Below are positions 35,557 through 46,657 of a stretch of 64,000 nt of DNA, piece after piece; position 1 is the stretch's first letter, and every line of letters begins with the position of its first letter. The stretch spans positions 1 through 64,000 of the forward strand of contig JAKBBA010000014.1 of the NCBI GenBank assembly GCA_021808665.1. The letters are read 5' to 3'. The position numbers and the translations under genes were made by a program. Under the pieces are notes generated by a model. That model had not been told where the DNA came from. It saw only the letters and a program-made list of their open reading frames with translations, and ran no database searches. This stretch comes from Actinomycetes bacterium. GTDB taxonomy: Bacteria > Actinomycetota > Acidimicrobiia > Acidimicrobiales > Palsa-688.

Positions 35557-36962
35557 GCAATAACCCACTGACAATGGCCGAGAAGGTCTGGGACCGTCAC
35601 GTCGTGCGCAGCGGCGGCGGCGAGCCGGACCTGCTTTACATCGATCTGCACCTCGTTCACGAGGTAACCTCGCCCCAGGCGTTCGACGGCCTGCGCATGG
35701 CGGCGAGGACGGTCCGCCGCCCTGATCGCACCATAGCGACGATGGACCATAACGTGCCTACCACGGCTCTCGACGGTCCGGTCGAGGATCCGATCTCGGC
35801 ACGACAGATGCAAGTGCTCGCCGCCAACTGCGAGGAGTTCGGGATAAACCTGTTCGAGATGGGGAATCCCAAACAGGGGATCGTCCACATAATCGGCCCG
35901 GAGTTCGGCCTCACCCAGCCCGGCATGACGATCGTGTGCGGCGACAGCCACACTTCCACTCACGGCGCTTTCGGGGCCCTCGCTTTCGGCATCGGTACAA
36001 GCGAGGTGGAGCACGTGCTGGCCACCCAGACGCTGCCGCAGGCGAGGCCCAAGACGATGTCGGTCGACATCGACGGAGCCCTCCCAGAAGGTGTCAGCCC
36101 CAAGGACCTAGTCCTGGCCATAATCGGCACGATCGGCACCGGCGGTGGGATGGGCCACGTCATCGAGTACCGGGGTGAGGCGATCCGTAACATGTCGATG
36201 GAGGGGCGGATGACCGTCTGCAACATGTCCATCGAAGGTGGCGCCCGGGCCGGGATGATCGCCCCGGACGACACGACTTTCGCCTACTTGGACGGTAGAC
36301 CGTACGCGCCCCGTGGTGCTTTGTGGGAGCAGGCGCTCGACGACTGGAGAAGCCTCTCCACCGATCCGGGCGCCAGCTTCGATCGTTCTGTCAGCATCGA
36401 CGCCTCTAGCTTGAGCCCGTACGTGTCGTGGGGAACCAATCCCAGCCAGGTGATTCCTATAAACGCCCGCATACCGGACCCCGACGACTTCGACGTGCCC
36501 TCCGCACGCGAGGCGGCGTCGCGTGCTTTGACCTACATGGGCCTGACACCGGGGACTCGTATGCGTGACGTGGCCGTGGACACCGTCTTCATAGGGTCGT
36601 GCACCAACGGGCGAATCGAGGATCTACGCGCCGCTGCCGCCGTCCTACAAGGACGCCGGGTCTCTCCAGGCGTGCGGGCGCTGGCGGTGCCAGGCTCAGG
36701 ATCGGTGAAGGCGCAAGCCGAGCGCGAGGGCCTCGACAGTATCTTCGTGGCCTCGGGCTTCGAATGGCGCAACCCCGGCTGCTCGATGTGCCTTGCGATG
36801 AACCCCGACAAGCTCGAACCTGGTCAAAGGTCAGCGTCGACGTCCAACCGCAACTTCGAGGGCCGGCAGGGACGGGGTGGGCGCACCCATCTTGTGTCAC
36901 CAGCGGTGGCCGCTGCGACCGCCGTAACCGGCCGTTTCGCTTCCCCAGCGGACCTGGCATGA
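35553..36962 (+). CDS. leuC: 3-isopropylmalate dehydratase large subunit
   Basis: 469 residues, aconitase family. Isomerises 2- to 3-isopropylmalate in leucine synthesis together with Leu[52 protein letters not shown] and [13 protein letters not shown]; the three Cys of the last two motifs bind the [4Fe-4S] cluster. Starts at the GTG of a GTGA overlap with the hydrolase gene. Confidence 0.96.
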   Translation: MSNNPLTMAEKVWDRHVVRSGGGEPDLLYIDLHLVHEVTSPQAFDGLRMAARTVRRPDRTIATMDHNVPTTALDGPVEDPISARQMQVLAANCEEFGINLFEMGNPKQGIVHIIGPEFGLTQPGMTIVCGDSHTSTHGAFGALAFGIGTSEVEHVLATQTLPQARPKTMSVDIDGALPEGVSPKDLVLAIIGTIGTGGGMGHVIEYRGEAIRNMSMEGRMTVCNMSIEGGARAGMIAPDDTTFAYLDGRPYAPRGALWEQALDDWRSLSTDPGASFDRSVSIDASSLSPYVSWGTNPSQVIPINARIPDPDDFDVPSAREAASRALTYMGLTPGTRMRDVAVDTVFIGSCTNGRIEDLRAAAAVLQGRRVSPGVRALAVPGSGSVKAQAEREGLDSIFVASGFEWRNPGCSMCLAMNPDKLEPGQRSASTSNRNFEGRQGRGGRTHLVSPAVAAATAVTGRFASPADLA

Positions 36963-37047
36963 CGCCGGTGACGCCGGAGCACCCCCGCACGACCGGCTGC
37001 GGGCCTGCTATCAGTCTGATACCAAAGCGACAGGAGTCGAAGGTTCA

Positions 37048-37647
37048 ATGAAACCAGTCAAGGCCGTTTCAGGGACTGCCGTCCCTCTAGATCGCTCGGA
37101 CGTCGACACCGACCAGATCATCCCGAGCGACTGGCTCAAGAAGGTGGAGCGCACCGGCTTCGGCCAGGGCCTTTTCGCCGAGTGGCGAGACGACCGGGAC
37201 TTCGTGCTCAACAAGCCCGAGTACGCCGGTGCGACGATCCTCGTCGCCGGCGCAAACTTCGGTACGGGATCCTCCCGCGAGCACGCTGTGTGGGCGCTGA
37301 CCGACTACGGCTTCGAGGCGGTCATATCGCCTCGCTTCGGCGACATCTTCGCTAACAACTGCACCAAAGCCGGTTTGATACCAGTCAAAGTTGACCCCGA
37401 GGTGGGCCGTGCCCTGCTCGAAGCCGTCAAGGCTGACCCCGCCCTGGAAATAACAGTCGACGTGGAGCGCCTCACCGTGTCAGCTCCCGCGGCGGGGATC
37501 GAAGGCTCCTTCCCTCTCGACCCCCACACCCAGCACCGCCTTCTCGAAGGCCTCGACGACATCGGCCTCACCATGGTGCACGAGCAGGAGATACAAGCCC
37601 ACGAGGCCTCAAGACCAGCCTGGATGCCGGCGGTAACACCCGCCTGA
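37048..37647 (+). CDS. leuD: 3-isopropylmalate dehydratase small subunit
   Basis: 199 residues. The swivelling domain partner of LeuC: VPLDRSDVDTDQIIPSDWLK, GTGSSREHAVWALTDYGF, ISPRFGDIFANNCTKAGL. Normal length. ATG at 37048 with GAAGG eight bases before it. It lies 85 bases after leuC, and the gap shows nothing notable. The transcript ends at a stem-loop shared with the convergent aminotransferase gene. Confidence 0.95.
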   Translation: MKPVKAVSGTAVPLDRSDVDTDQIIPSDWLKKVERTGFGQGLFAEWRDDRDFVLNKPEYAGATILVAGANFGTGSSREHAVWALTDYGFEAVISPRFGDIFANNCTKAGLIPVKVDPEVGRALLEAVKADPALEITVDVERLTVSAPAAGIEGSFPLDPHTQHRLLEGLDDIGLTMVHEQEIQAHEASRPAWMPAVTPA

Positions 37648-37680
37648 CCCAGACCAGGAAGCCTCGCCTGACCTTGCAGG

Positions 37681-37709
37681 AGCCGGGAAGCTGCCACGGC
37701 ACCCCGGCT
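37681..37709. terminator. Stem-loop between convergent leuD and aminotransferase
   Basis: AGCCGGG at 37681 and CCCGGCT at 37703-37709 form the stem, with an inner TGCC-AC-GGCA. It sits in the 71 bases between two convergent stops, so it can act for both strands. No clear U-run on either side. Confidence 0.5.
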
Positions 37710-37718
37710 AGGTTGAGA

Positions 37719-38912
37719 TCAACCAGCCACGAGTTTGGCTATCCGGCTAATCCCCTCCTCTAGCGCTGAGTCGGCCAGAGCATAGGAGAAACGGGCGTAG
37801 CCCGGCGCCCCAAAAGCCTCGCCGGGAACGAACGCTACCTTCGCCTCGTCGAGGACAAGGGCCGCCAGTTCGAGCGAGCTGGAAGCAACCCTGCCTGCGA
37901 TCGGCATGCCCAGCAGGCCTTCGACGCTCGGGAAGGCGTAGAAGGCACCCTCAGGTTCGGGGCAGGTAACACCGGGTATCTCGTTGAGCATCGCCGTGAT
38001 CGTGCGCCGGCGGCGATCGTATACCGCCCTCATCTCCTCCACAGCGCTCAGGTCGCCGCTTACCGCAGCCAGGGCCGCCCGCTGGGCGATGTTGCACACG
38101 TTTGACGTGGCGTGCGACTGCAGGTTGGTAGCGGCGGCCACCACGTCCGCCGGCCCGACGATCCAGCCGACCCTCCAGCCGGTCATCGCGTACGTCTTCG
38201 CGACGCCGTTGACCACCACGCACGTGTCAGCGAGCCCGGGCACAGCGACGGGCATAGACGCGAACACAGAGTCGCCGTAGACTAGGTGTTCGTAGATCTC
38301 GTCGGTCAGGACCCACACATCGCTGTCGAGTGCCCAGCGCCCGATCCGCTCCACCTCCTCCGGGCTGTACACGGCGCCGGTCGGGTTCGACGGCGAGACG
38401 AATAGCAACACCTTGGTCCTAGCCGTCCTCGCCGACTCCAGCTGGTCTACCGTTACCTTGAAACCTGACTGCCACGTGGTGGGAACCTCGACAGGAACAC
38501 CGCCGGCCAACCTGATCGATTCCGGGTAGGTGGTCCAGTAAGGGGCAGGCATGAGCACCTCGTCGCCCGGGTCGAGCAGGGCGGCGAACGCCTCTTCCAC
38601 GGCCTGCTTGCCTCCGTTGGTGATCAGTACCTGCGACGCGGAGACCTCGAATCCCGAGTCTCGCTTGGTCTTAGCTGCGACCGCTGCCTTGAGCTCGGGA
38701 AGGCCGCCTGCGGGCGTGTACTTGTGGTTCTTCGGGTCCAAGCAGGCAGCCACCGCGGCGTCGACGATGTGACCCGGCGTCGGAAAGTCCGGCTCACCAG
38801 CGCCGAAGCCGATCACGTCCTCCCCAGACGCTTTCAGCGCTTTGGCCTTCGCGTCGATGGCGAGGGTAGCGGACTCGGTGACTGCGGCTATGCGTTGTGA
38901 GATACGGCCCAT
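37719..38912 (-). CDS. Pyridoxal-phosphate aspartate/aromatic aminotransferase (AspC-like)
   Basis: 397 residues, class I aminotransferase. [88 protein letters not shown] (the Lys carries PLP; here [11 protein letters not shown] instead of the common [10 protein letters not shown]) and [14 protein letters not shown]. Most likely an aspartate aminotransferase of the subgroup Ib. The start at ATG 38912 matches the family; the frame continues upstream over serC. Its start is only 19 bases from the divergent serC start. Confidence 0.9.
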   Translation of the reverse strand: MGRISQRIAAVTESATLAIDAKAKALKASGEDVIGFGAGEPDFPTPGHIVDAAVAACLDPKNHKYTPAGGLPELKAAVAAKTKRDSGFEVSASQVLITNGGKQAVEEAFAALLDPGDEVLMPAPYWTTYPESIRLAGGVPVEVPTTWQSGFKVTVDQLESARTARTKVLLFVSPSNPTGAVYSPEEVERIGRWALDSDVWVLTDEIYEHLVYGDSVFASMPVAVPGLADTCVVVNGVAKTYAMTGWRVGWIVGPADVVAAATNLQSHATSNVCNIAQRAALAAVSGDLSAVEEMRAVYDRRRRTITAMLNEIPGVTCPEPEGAFYAFPSVEGLLGMPIAGRVASSSLELAALVLDEAKVAFVPGEAFGAPGYARFSYALADSALEEGISRIAKLVAG

Positions 38913-38931
38913 GGCATGCAATGCTTTCACA

Positions 38932-40062
38932 ATGGCCGCTGCAGTTGTGACAGATATACGAATTCCCGCGAATCTCCTGCCCTCGGACGGACGTTTCGGG
39001 TGCGGCCCGTCGAAGGTCAGGACTGAAGCGGCGGACGTGTTGCGCTCGCTTTCGGCCAGTGTGCTCGGCACGAGCCACCGCCAGGCGCCGGTGCGCTCCC
39101 TCGTCGGACGCCTGCGTAGCGGCCTGGGCGAGCTTTTCGCAGCGCCACCGGGATACGAGGTGGTGCTCGGCAACGGCGGTTCCACAGCTTTCTGGGATCT
39201 TGCAACGTTCGGGTTGATCGAGTCCACCAGCCAGCACCTCGTGTTCGGGGAGTTCTCCTCCAAGTTCGCCGAGGCTGCGGCCACCGCCCCGCACATCGGC
39301 ACGCCACAGGTGGTCAGCTCCCCCGCCGGTACGCATCCCCAACCCGCCCCAAGCGAGGAGGTGGACCTTTACGCGTTCACCCACAACGAGACGTCCACCG
39401 GTGTGATGATGCCCTTGCGCCGTCCCGAGATCCCCGCTGAGGCGATCGTCGCTGTCGACGCCACGTCCGGAGCCGGTGGGCTGCGCTTCGACCCCGCGGA
39501 GGTGGACGTTTACTACTTCGCGCCGCAGAAGTCTTTCGCAGCCGACGGGGGTCTGTGGGTAGCTCTTCTTTCCCCCGCAGCCCTGGAGCGGGCGGAGCGC
39601 ATAGGCCGGTCCGGCCGGTGGGTGCCGGCGTTCCTGGACCTGCGCATAGCGATCACCCAAAGCCGGCTTGACCAGACGTACAACACGCCGGCTGTTGCGA
39701 CGATCATCTTGTTCGTAGAGCAACTCGAATGGATGCTCACCAACGGCGGCCTCGACTTTGCGGCAAGCCGCTGCGAACGCTCAGCCCGGATTATCTACAC
39801 ATGGGCGGAGCGCTGCGACTTCGCGTCGCCTTTCGTTTCGGACCCGGCGCAGCGCAGCAACGTCGTCGCGACCATCGACCTTGACGGGGAAGTCGACGCT
39901 GACACGGTCAACAAGGTGCTGCGCGCGAACGGGATCGTCGACACCGACTCTTACAGAAAGCTCGGCCGAAACCAGCTGAGGATCGGGATGTTCCCTGCCG
40001 TTGAGCCCGACGACGTCGAGGCCCTCACGCGCTGCGTCGACTTCGTCGTCGCAGCCCTTTAG
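38932..40062 (+). CDS. serC: Phosphoserine transaminase, actinobacterial type
   Basis: 376 residues. Makes 3-phosphoserine from 3-phosphohydroxypyruvate. [66 protein letters not shown] and [15 protein letters not shown] with the PLP-binding Lys. This is the group seen in mycobacteria and some archaea and differs from the E. coli SerC. ATG 38932 begins just before the conserved region; upstream ATGs would overlap the divergent aminotransferase. Confidence 0.92.
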   Translation: MAAAVVTDIRIPANLLPSDGRFGCGPSKVRTEAADVLRSLSASVLGTSHRQAPVRSLVGRLRSGLGELFAAPPGYEVVLGNGGSTAFWDLATFGLIESTSQHLVFGEFSSKFAEAAATAPHIGTPQVVSSPAGTHPQPAPSEEVDLYAFTHNETSTGVMMPLRRPEIPAEAIVAVDATSGAGGLRFDPAEVDVYYFAPQKSFAADGGLWVALLSPAALERAERIGRSGRWVPAFLDLRIAITQSRLDQTYNTPAVATIILFVEQLEWMLTNGGLDFAASRCERSARIIYTWAERCDFASPFVSDPAQRSNVVATIDLDGEVDADTVNKVLRANGIVDTDSYRKLGRNQLRIGMFPAVEPDDVEALTRCVDFVVAAL

Positions 40063-40142
40063 AAGTAACCGGATCGCCAGCACCAGTGCGACCTGCTCTA
40101 GGCCTCGGAAGTGAGCGCGCTCGGATCGGCTAGCTTGCGGTT

Positions 40143-41042
40143 ATGCGCTGTTCGGAGTGGTCCCGCGTGGAGCAAGTGGACCCGGCGGGCACCGCCGGGA
40201 GCTACGCTGGTTTTCTTCTCGTCGACTGGCCTCTGCCATGGCCGCGCGACGTCTCGGAGATAGAACAGCTCGCTGATATCGCCAGCATTTCCCGGGAGTC
40301 GTCGGTGCGCCTGCAGGCTGTCCTGCCCCAGCCTGAGCGGCCGCTCGGTGTCGCCTTCTACCGGTGGGAGCCGTCGAAAGGCGCCTACACCGGCTTGGAA
40401 GCCCCAGCGGGGGCTGACAGTGCGGCGGTGGCCAGGATGTTCCTCGAAGGGGTTACTCCTCCCGGGACTACACCGATCGAAGTTACCGACGTGCTTGTAT
40501 GCGGCCACGGTCGGCGCGACCGCTGCTGCGGTTCGCTCGGAACGGCCCTCGAGGTGGAGATCAGGGCGACCGGCCGTGTCGACGGGCGTTACCGGGTCAG
40601 GAGAACCAGTCACACCGGCGGCCACCGCTTCGCCCCTACAGCCGTAGTGCTACCTGAGGGCACCTGCTGGGGGTACCTCGACACAGACATCCTGATCGCG
40701 ATCTTGGACAGGTCCGGGTCGCCATCCGACGTCGCAGGCTGCTACCGCGGTTCCACCGGCCTCGAAAGCCCGGAGGTTCAGGCGCTGGAGAGAGCCCTCC
40801 TCGAAAAGGTCGGCTGGGAGCTGCTCAGCTGGCCCCGGAGGGGCACCCGGCTCGCTGACGGGAAGGTGCGTTTTGAGGCGGCCCCTCCATCGGGCCCTGT
40901 CCGGGTGTGGGAGGCACAGGTGACACCGGGAAGGCTGCTCACGCCGCCGCCTTGTGGGGCTCCCCGCACCGGTGCCGAGAAGTCGGACCGGGAGCTTGCC
41001 GTCGCCGGCCTGGCCGAGGTCGGTCAAGACCCGGTCGCGTAA
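40143..41042 (+). CDS. Sucrase/ferredoxin-like protein
   Basis: 299 residues. Contains DVLVCGHGRRDRCCGSLG and TSHTGGHRFAPTAVVLPEGTCWGYLD, the Cys-rich and His-rich hallmarks of the Suc_Fer-like family with a thioredoxin-like [2Fe-2S] ferredoxin fold. The C-terminus is less conserved. The family name comes from an old report of sucrase activity and is not a reliable function; electron transfer is more probable. ATG 40143. It stands alone, 80 bases after serC and 48 before the membrane glycosyltransferase. Confidence 0.85.
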   Translation: MRCSEWSRVEQVDPAGTAGSYAGFLLVDWPLPWPRDVSEIEQLADIASISRESSVRLQAVLPQPERPLGVAFYRWEPSKGAYTGLEAPAGADSAAVARMFLEGVTPPGTTPIEVTDVLVCGHGRRDRCCGSLGTALEVEIRATGRVDGRYRVRRTSHTGGHRFAPTAVVLPEGTCWGYLDTDILIAILDRSGSPSDVAGCYRGSTGLESPEVQALERALLEKVGWELLSWPRRGTRLADGKVRFEAAPPSGPVRVWEAQVTPGRLLTPPPCGAPRTGAEKSDRELAVAGLAEVGQDPVA

Positions 41043-41090
41043 AGTGGGTCTAAGATCGCTGGGGTTGGGCAGCTTGGGGGGAGGATTGGT

Positions 41091-42539
41091 TTGATTGCGA
41101 CCTCGCCGGTTGGTGTTGGCAACGGGCTTCATTTTCGTCCTCGCAGGGGCGTTTGGGGCTTGCTCGCCGACCACTGGGTGTTTGCAGCGCTGGTATTGGC
41201 TGGGGGCTTGCTGAGAGTTGTCGTCACGCTGGGGTTCAGGCCGATACTGTGGTTTTTGGGGGATTCGATTAGCTATGTCGGTCTTGCCGTGGGGGCGGCA
41301 CCGTTCCCGATGAGACCGGACACCTACTCGCTGTTTTTGTGGGTGTTAGAACCGTTGCACAGACTGGCCGTGGTAGCTGTAGTCCAGCATGTCGGCGGGG
41401 TGGCTGTCGCGGTGCTCGTGTACGCAGTGTGCCTGCGCCTGGGAGCGTCCAAGTGGGTCGCGTCGGCCGCTGCTATTCCGACGCTGTTCGACGCGTGGGA
41501 AGTGACCATCGAGCAGATGCTGCTGTCGGAAACGATGTTCATAGTGTCGATGATGCTGTCCCTGGCGGTGCTGGTGTGGTGGCCCGCGCCCCGCCGGCTT
41601 CCTTACTGGGCGTGCTGTGTGTGCGGGTTCGCTATGGGAATGGCCGCCACAACGAAATCTCTCGGCGAGTTCCTGATAGCCCCTGTCGTCATCTACCTTG
41701 TCGCTCGTCGGGCCGGTCTGAGACGAATCGCCGTCGTGGTAGTGATGTTCGCCGTCCCCCTAGCGGCCTACGCCGGGTGGTTCGACACTCAGTTCGGCTG
41801 GTTCAGCGAATCCCCGGGAGGTCTTTTCGCTTACGGCAGGGTGGCCACCTTCGTCGACTGCGCCCACGACTCGCTTAGCCCCGCCCAGGCGCGGCTATGT
41901 CCCACAAGCGCCGAGCAAGCCAAGGGCGCCTCATGGCTGATCTGGAGCCCTTCGTCGCCCTACAACCGGCTACCCGGAACTCTGCGGTATAAAACCGACC
42001 TTGCCATGGGCTTCGCGATCACGGTGATCGAACACCAACCGTTAGCCTACCTGAGCGCGGCGTGGGATGACGTCACCGCCGAGTTCTCCTGGAATCGACA
42101 CGCTAACGTCGCCGACACCTACCAATACAACGCTTCCGACGCCTACCCTCCCCTGCCCGGCGAGGCGCAAGACGTCGCCAACCTCTACCAAAAGGTCGGT
42201 AACGGCCAGCCCCACCCGATACCGGCTATAGCCAACCTGTTCAAGCGGTACCAGCACTGGGTGCACGTACCCGGCTTGGTGTTCCTAGCCGCTCTCATAG
42301 CCGCTAGCGCGAAACTCTCCGCCGACACGATCCGAAAGCGAACGAACACGACACGTGCACCCGCCGCGTGCTTCTTGCTGTGCGCCGCCATCCTCGCCAT
42401 AACACCCGACCTGGTTGCGAACCTCGACTACCGCTACCTCGTGCCGGTGCTACCACCCCTAAGCGTGGCTGTAGCACTAGCGTTCACCAAAAACAAAACA
42501 CGACGGAACCTCGCAGACCCCACGCAAAACAGACCCTGA
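41091..42539 (+). CDS. Polytopic membrane protein, GT39/GT-C glycosyltransferase-like
   Basis: 482 residues with about ten hydrophobic helices. The first loop after helix one contains WFLGDSISYVGLA with an acidic residue where GT-C transferases have their catalytic Asp. A long extracytoplasmic loop (about residues 230-370) holds three Cys. It may transfer a lipid-linked sugar outside the membrane; acceptor unknown. The TTG start at 41091 is strongly supported by GGGGGGAGG six bases before it. No other glycan gene is adjacent. Confidence 0.7.
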   Translation: MIATSPVGVGNGLHFRPRRGVWGLLADHWVFAALVLAGGLLRVVVTLGFRPILWFLGDSISYVGLAVGAAPFPMRPDTYSLFLWVLEPLHRLAVVAVVQHVGGVAVAVLVYAVCLRLGASKWVASAAAIPTLFDAWEVTIEQMLLSETMFIVSMMLSLAVLVWWPAPRRLPYWACCVCGFAMGMAATTKSLGEFLIAPVVIYLVARRAGLRRIAVVVVMFAVPLAAYAGWFDTQFGWFSESPGGLFAYGRVATFVDCAHDSLSPAQARLCPTSAEQAKGASWLIWSPSSPYNRLPGTLRYKTDLAMGFAITVIEHQPLAYLSAAWDDVTAEFSWNRHANVADTYQYNASDAYPPLPGEAQDVANLYQKVGNGQPHPIPAIANLFKRYQHWVHVPGLVFLAALIAASAKLSADTIRKRTNTTRAPAACFLLCAAILAITPDLVANLDYRYLVPVLPPLSVAVALAFTKNKTRRNLADPTQNRP

Positions 42540-42542
42540 GAG

Positions 42543-42941
42543 CTAGTCGCCGGCGTTGGCCGGTCTTAGGTGGCGCTCCTTGGGGCAGTGGAGGTTGGTC
42601 CCGAGGTCGCAGCGAGGGCAAATCCAGCCTCCTTCCCCTCTGTGCCTCCACATAGGAGCCCCACAACTCTGGCAAGTGCGCTGCCACACCGCACATTCGA
42701 ATCCGTCCAGACGCTTAGAGCTGAGAGGACAGCCGTGCCCGTAGCACTTCGGCCAGGTTTCGTCTACGATTATGCAGCCGACAGGGCAGCGCCCCACGCA
42801 GCGGGCGCAGTCGTCGCAGGTATACGGATCGATCGCGAAAGTGCCGAGGAAGGTGTCGGTCTTGGTCAGAGCACCGGTCGGACATGCGTAGTCGCACGCC
42901 CCGCATCCGATGCACTCGTCGTCGACCACACGGTAGGTCAC
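42543..42941 (-). CDS. Dicluster [4Fe-4S] ferredoxin with C-terminal zinc ribbon
   Basis: 132 residues from the GTG at 42941, 5 bases after the stop of the Zn-ribbon gene upstream. The longer frame (to 43112) overlaps that gene in an Arg-rich, unlikely segment. CIGCGACDYACP and CDDCARCVGRCP are two complete [4Fe-4S] binding motifs. They are followed by CYGHGCPLSSKRLDGFEC, and then by a zinc ribbon (CQSCGAPMW and CPRC). The extra ribbon is unusual for a ferredoxin and may dock it to one partner. It is the last gene of the di-iron protein cluster and is a candidate electron donor for it. Confidence 0.8.
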   Translation of the reverse strand: MTYRVVDDECIGCGACDYACPTGALTKTDTFLGTFAIDPYTCDDCARCVGRCPVGCIIVDETWPKCYGHGCPLSSKRLDGFECAVWQRTCQSCGAPMWRHRGEGGWICPRCDLGTNLHCPKERHLRPANAGD

Positions 42942-42946
42942 TTCTG

Positions 42947-43216
42947 CTACCGGCTGGGGCTGCGGGCTGGTGCGCCGAAGGGCGTGTCGAACGGGCTCGG
43001 GATGCCAGCCGGGTGGAACCCGGCGAGACCCCCAAGGCAGTTGGCGCAGGCGAACTCGGGGACGTCTACGCCGGTTGCGGTAGCACGGTGCTTGTACTCG
43101 AAGCCGTCCCACTCCCAGTAGCCGTAGGGCAGGTCAAGGACTGCCTCTAGGTTCTCTCCGCAGTGCGGGCACGCCGGCGGCGTCACCTTGGTGGCATCGC
43201 TGTCAATGTCGGGCAT
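42947..43216 (-). CDS. Small Zn-ribbon hypothetical protein
   Basis: 89 residues with CPHCGENLEAVLDLPYGYWEW near the N-terminus and CANC about 40 residues later, spaced as a zinc ribbon or rubredoxin-like knuckle. The C-terminus is Pro/Ala-rich and flexible. The ATG at 43216 lies 14 bases inside the SCP2 gene, so it is translationally coupled to it. Function unknown; the context is a ferredoxin/di-iron protein set. Confidence 0.6.
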   Translation of the reverse strand: MPDIDSDATKVTPPACPHCGENLEAVLDLPYGYWEWDGFEYKHRATATGVDVPEFACANCLGGLAGFHPAGIPSPFDTPFGAPARSPSR

Positions 43217-43706
43217 GAACCTGTACCACCTCCTCCCTCAGAGATTCCGTCCCAGGGACGGTGCCGGCGCCGAGGGCTTCGCCGGCACCGTCGAAGAAGA
43301 CTTGGACGCTCTCGGCGACCCTGAAGAAGCGGTCAACGCCGAGCGGATCGGCTCCGTGGAGCCTTATCCTCTCGCCGAGGAGCACCAAGGAGCTCAACGT
43401 GTGGCGGCCTGTTGCGTGGCCGTTGACGACGATGTCGTCCACCATCTGCGCCCACGACGCCACAGGGCCTTCCACGACACAGTCGACGTTGTCGTCGGGG
43501 AAGCTTTCGCGGACGTCCTCGCAGCGCGAGCCCCGGAACCTCAAGGCGAGGACGAGTGGTTCAGCGGACTGCCTGTTGATGACCACCCCTAGGTCCAGAT
43601 CGAACCAGCCGAGAGGATCGAAGCGCTCCGGGTGGGTGTTCATCACTGCCGCCAGTGCGTCGAAGAACTCCTTGGAGTCGACCGGAACGGCGGTTTTCGC
43701 TGCCAT
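43203..43706 (-). CDS. SCP2-like sterol/lipid carrier domain protein
   Basis: 167 residues. KEFFDALAAVMNTHPERFDPLGWFD, VINRQSAEPLVLALRFRG, DCVVEGPVASWAQMVDDIV and HTLSSLVLLGERIRLHGAD follow the SCP2 fold: alternating strands, then a helix and the G-x-L-x-x-x-G-D-like turn. Such proteins bind acyl chains, sterols or acyl-CoA in a hydrophobic tunnel. Placed between a di-iron oxygenase-like gene and a ferredoxin gene, it may present a lipid substrate. ATG at 43706. Family call is by pattern only. Confidence 0.7.
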   Translation of the reverse strand: MAAKTAVPVDSKEFFDALAAVMNTHPERFDPLGWFDLDLGVVINRQSAEPLVLALRFRGSRCEDVRESFPDDNVDCVVEGPVASWAQMVDDIVVNGHATGRHTLSSLVLLGERIRLHGADPLGVDRFFRVAESVQVFFDGAGEALGAGTVPGTESLREEVVQVHARH

Positions 43707-43747
43707 AGCCGGTCAGCTCCTGGCCTGGCGGTCAAGCCGGGCGGCGC

Positions 43748-44857
43748 TCACGAGACACCCAGCGCAGCTGCCGCGGGAGCGCTACGGTCGATTCCGAGCA
43801 TCTCCACCGGGAACAGAGTCCGCTCAAGGCGTGCAAGCCCGGCGCGCTCGCAGCGGGCAAGGTAGGAGGTGATCTGCTTGGCGTTGAGCTGGGCCAGAAG
43901 CGGGAACCCTTTGGACTCTACCTCGTCGACGCCTCCGGCGAGCAGCACCGCAAGGGCGGTGTTCATCGAAGGATTCGTCAGTTCCATGAGCATCTTCTCG
44001 CCGACGTCGAGGGCTTCGTGGATCTCCTCCGCGACGTCTGGGTCGTGTTCCACCGCATAGCGGATGTGCAGCGTCCCGTAGCTCACGTGCCTCGCCTCGT
44101 CTTGCATGGTAAGGCGGAACATGCGTTTCTCGAGCGGGGATGGCGAGATCAACTCACCTTGGCGGAACAGGTCGAGCACGAATCCCTCTGCTAGAAGGTG
44201 CATTAGAGCGGAGGCCTGGGTGTAGGTCTTAGCCTGAAGTATCACCCTCAGCTGCTCCTCGGTGTTGCGTTTCGCCTTGAGCAGTCCACCCCCGTTGGCG
44301 AGAGCGCGTTTGCGGAAGACTTCAGTGTGGCGAGCCTCGTCCATCACCTGTGTGGCCAGGAACATCTTGGCCTCCACGAAGTCGTGGTTCATCCGCCACA
44401 TCCACTTCGCTGGGAGGTCAGCCGCTATCATCTCCACCTCCGCCAGTAAGGTGCACACCTGGCAGACGGCGTGCTCCAAGTCCGAGGGCAGTTCCGCTAC
44501 TTCACCCCAGGGTATGTCCCTGGTAGCCGACCACTGCCGGGCGACCGCCTCCTCGTAGAGCTCGGTGACGTTGTCCGACCACACGTCGGACTTGGAGTTG
44601 AGGATGTAGCCCATGTCGGGGACGCCGTCTTCTACTTCGGCTCCTCTCGGCGCCATGGTCCGAAGCGGGGCCCGCTCTGGAACATCTCCGTAGGATCCCA
44701 CGGAGATATCAGCCAGAGTCAAACCCCGAGGCCCCGGTTTGGCACGGACACCCCACTCAGCCTTTGCCCCCATTAGCCAGGACCAGTCAAGCGGTTCCTG
44801 GGTGACGGAGTCCCGCTCGGGAAGTCTCCGGGTGAGCTCCGAACCACTGGCGGCCAT
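43748..44857 (-). CDS. Ferritin-like di-iron carboxylate protein, possible oxygenase
   Basis: About 369 residues. A four-helix-bundle di-iron centre is visible as two DEARH motifs, one in FLATQVMDEARHTEVF (about residues 173-177) and one in LTMQDEARHVSYG (about 253-257). Acidic residues between and before them (AEVEMIA, LLAEGFVL) give the 2 His/4 carboxylate set. This resembles ribonucleotide-reductase R2-like oxidases and AurF-type N-oxygenases; the natural substrate is unknown. ATG 44857 is chosen because AGGAG lies 9 bases upstream; ATG 44866 abuts it. It heads the SCP2/Zn-ribbon/ferredoxin set and has an operator-rich upstream region. Confidence 0.8.
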   Translation of the reverse strand: MAASGSELTRRLPERDSVTQEPLDWSWLMGAKAEWGVRAKPGPRGLTLADISVGSYGDVPERAPLRTMAPRGAEVEDGVPDMGYILNSKSDVWSDNVTELYEEAVARQWSATRDIPWGEVAELPSDLEHAVCQVCTLLAEVEMIAADLPAKWMWRMNHDFVEAKMFLATQVMDEARHTEVFRKRALANGGGLLKAKRNTEEQLRVILQAKTYTQASALMHLLAEGFVLDLFRQGELISPSPLEKRMFRLTMQDEARHVSYGTLHIRYAVEHDPDVAEEIHEALDVGEKMLMELTNPSMNTALAVLLAGGVDEVESKGFPLLAQLNAKQITSYLARCERAGLARLERTLFPVEMLGIDRSAPAAAALGVS

Positions 44858-44976
44858 AGCCATCATCTCCTGGTCACGAAAGAGTGCCCATCCCGAATGG
44901 GAAGGTACCCTCGGCCTGGCAGCCCAACCACTCGGGGAGGAGAAAGCCTAGGCTGCCAGGTCCGAGGTTCAACAAC

Positions 44977-45005
44977 ACATTACAGTGTCGATGACCTGAC
45001 GTCAA
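44977..45005 (-). promoter_or_regulatory. Promoter TTGACG-N17-TAATGT of the di-iron gene cluster
   Basis: On the minus strand TTGACG (45005-45000) and TAATGT (44982-44977) are 17 bases apart. The -35 matches five of six consensus bases; the -10 is weaker. It would give a leader of roughly 110 bases before the ATG at 44857. Confidence 0.45.
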
Positions 45006-45007
45006 GT
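44994..45007. promoter_or_regulatory. Operator-like palindrome over the -35 box
   Basis: ACCTGAC-GTCAAGT is palindromic at six of seven paired positions and contains the -35 hexamer of the minus-strand promoter. A dimeric repressor (TetR- or GntR-like, by site style only) could block RNA polymerase here. Confidence 0.45.
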
Positions 45008-45023
45008 AAGATAGTCTACGTAT

Positions 45024-45038
45024 CTCAGATTGTCTGAG
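45024..45038. promoter_or_regulatory. Second operator-like palindrome CTCAGA-TTG-TCTGAG
   Basis: Perfect 6-base arms with a 3-base centre, 30 bases from the first palindrome (centre to centre), that is about three helical turns upstream on the same DNA face. The two sites differ in sequence, so they may bind different regulators. Confidence 0.4.
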
Positions 45039-45077
45039 GTTTACGGGCCGTGACCGGCTCGGTCGCCACGACCTGCC

Positions 45078-45107
45078 AGTCGGACCTGGGCAAGCCCAGG
45101 TCCGACT
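45078..45107 (-). terminator. Strong terminator hairpin after ilvC
   Basis: AGTCGGACCTGGGC-AA-GCCCAGGTCCGACT: 14-base perfect arms, 10 bases beyond the ilvC stop. The stem is very stable, but no U-run follows on the minus strand. It closes the ilv operon and isolates it from the di-iron cluster. Confidence 0.75.
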
Positions 45108-45116
45108 ACCGGTGTT

Positions 45117-46653
<1,537 letters not shown>

Positions 46654-46657
<4 letters not shown>

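Noticed and set aside
38794..39723. A 309-codon minus-strand frame opposite serC
   Set aside because: Antisense to SerC, whose PLP motif is clear; low-complexity Gly/Arg translation.
42942..43112. Arg-rich N-terminal extension of the ferredoxin
   Set aside because: It overlaps the Zn-ribbon gene in another frame and looks like its shadow; the GTG at 42941 follows that gene's stop directly.
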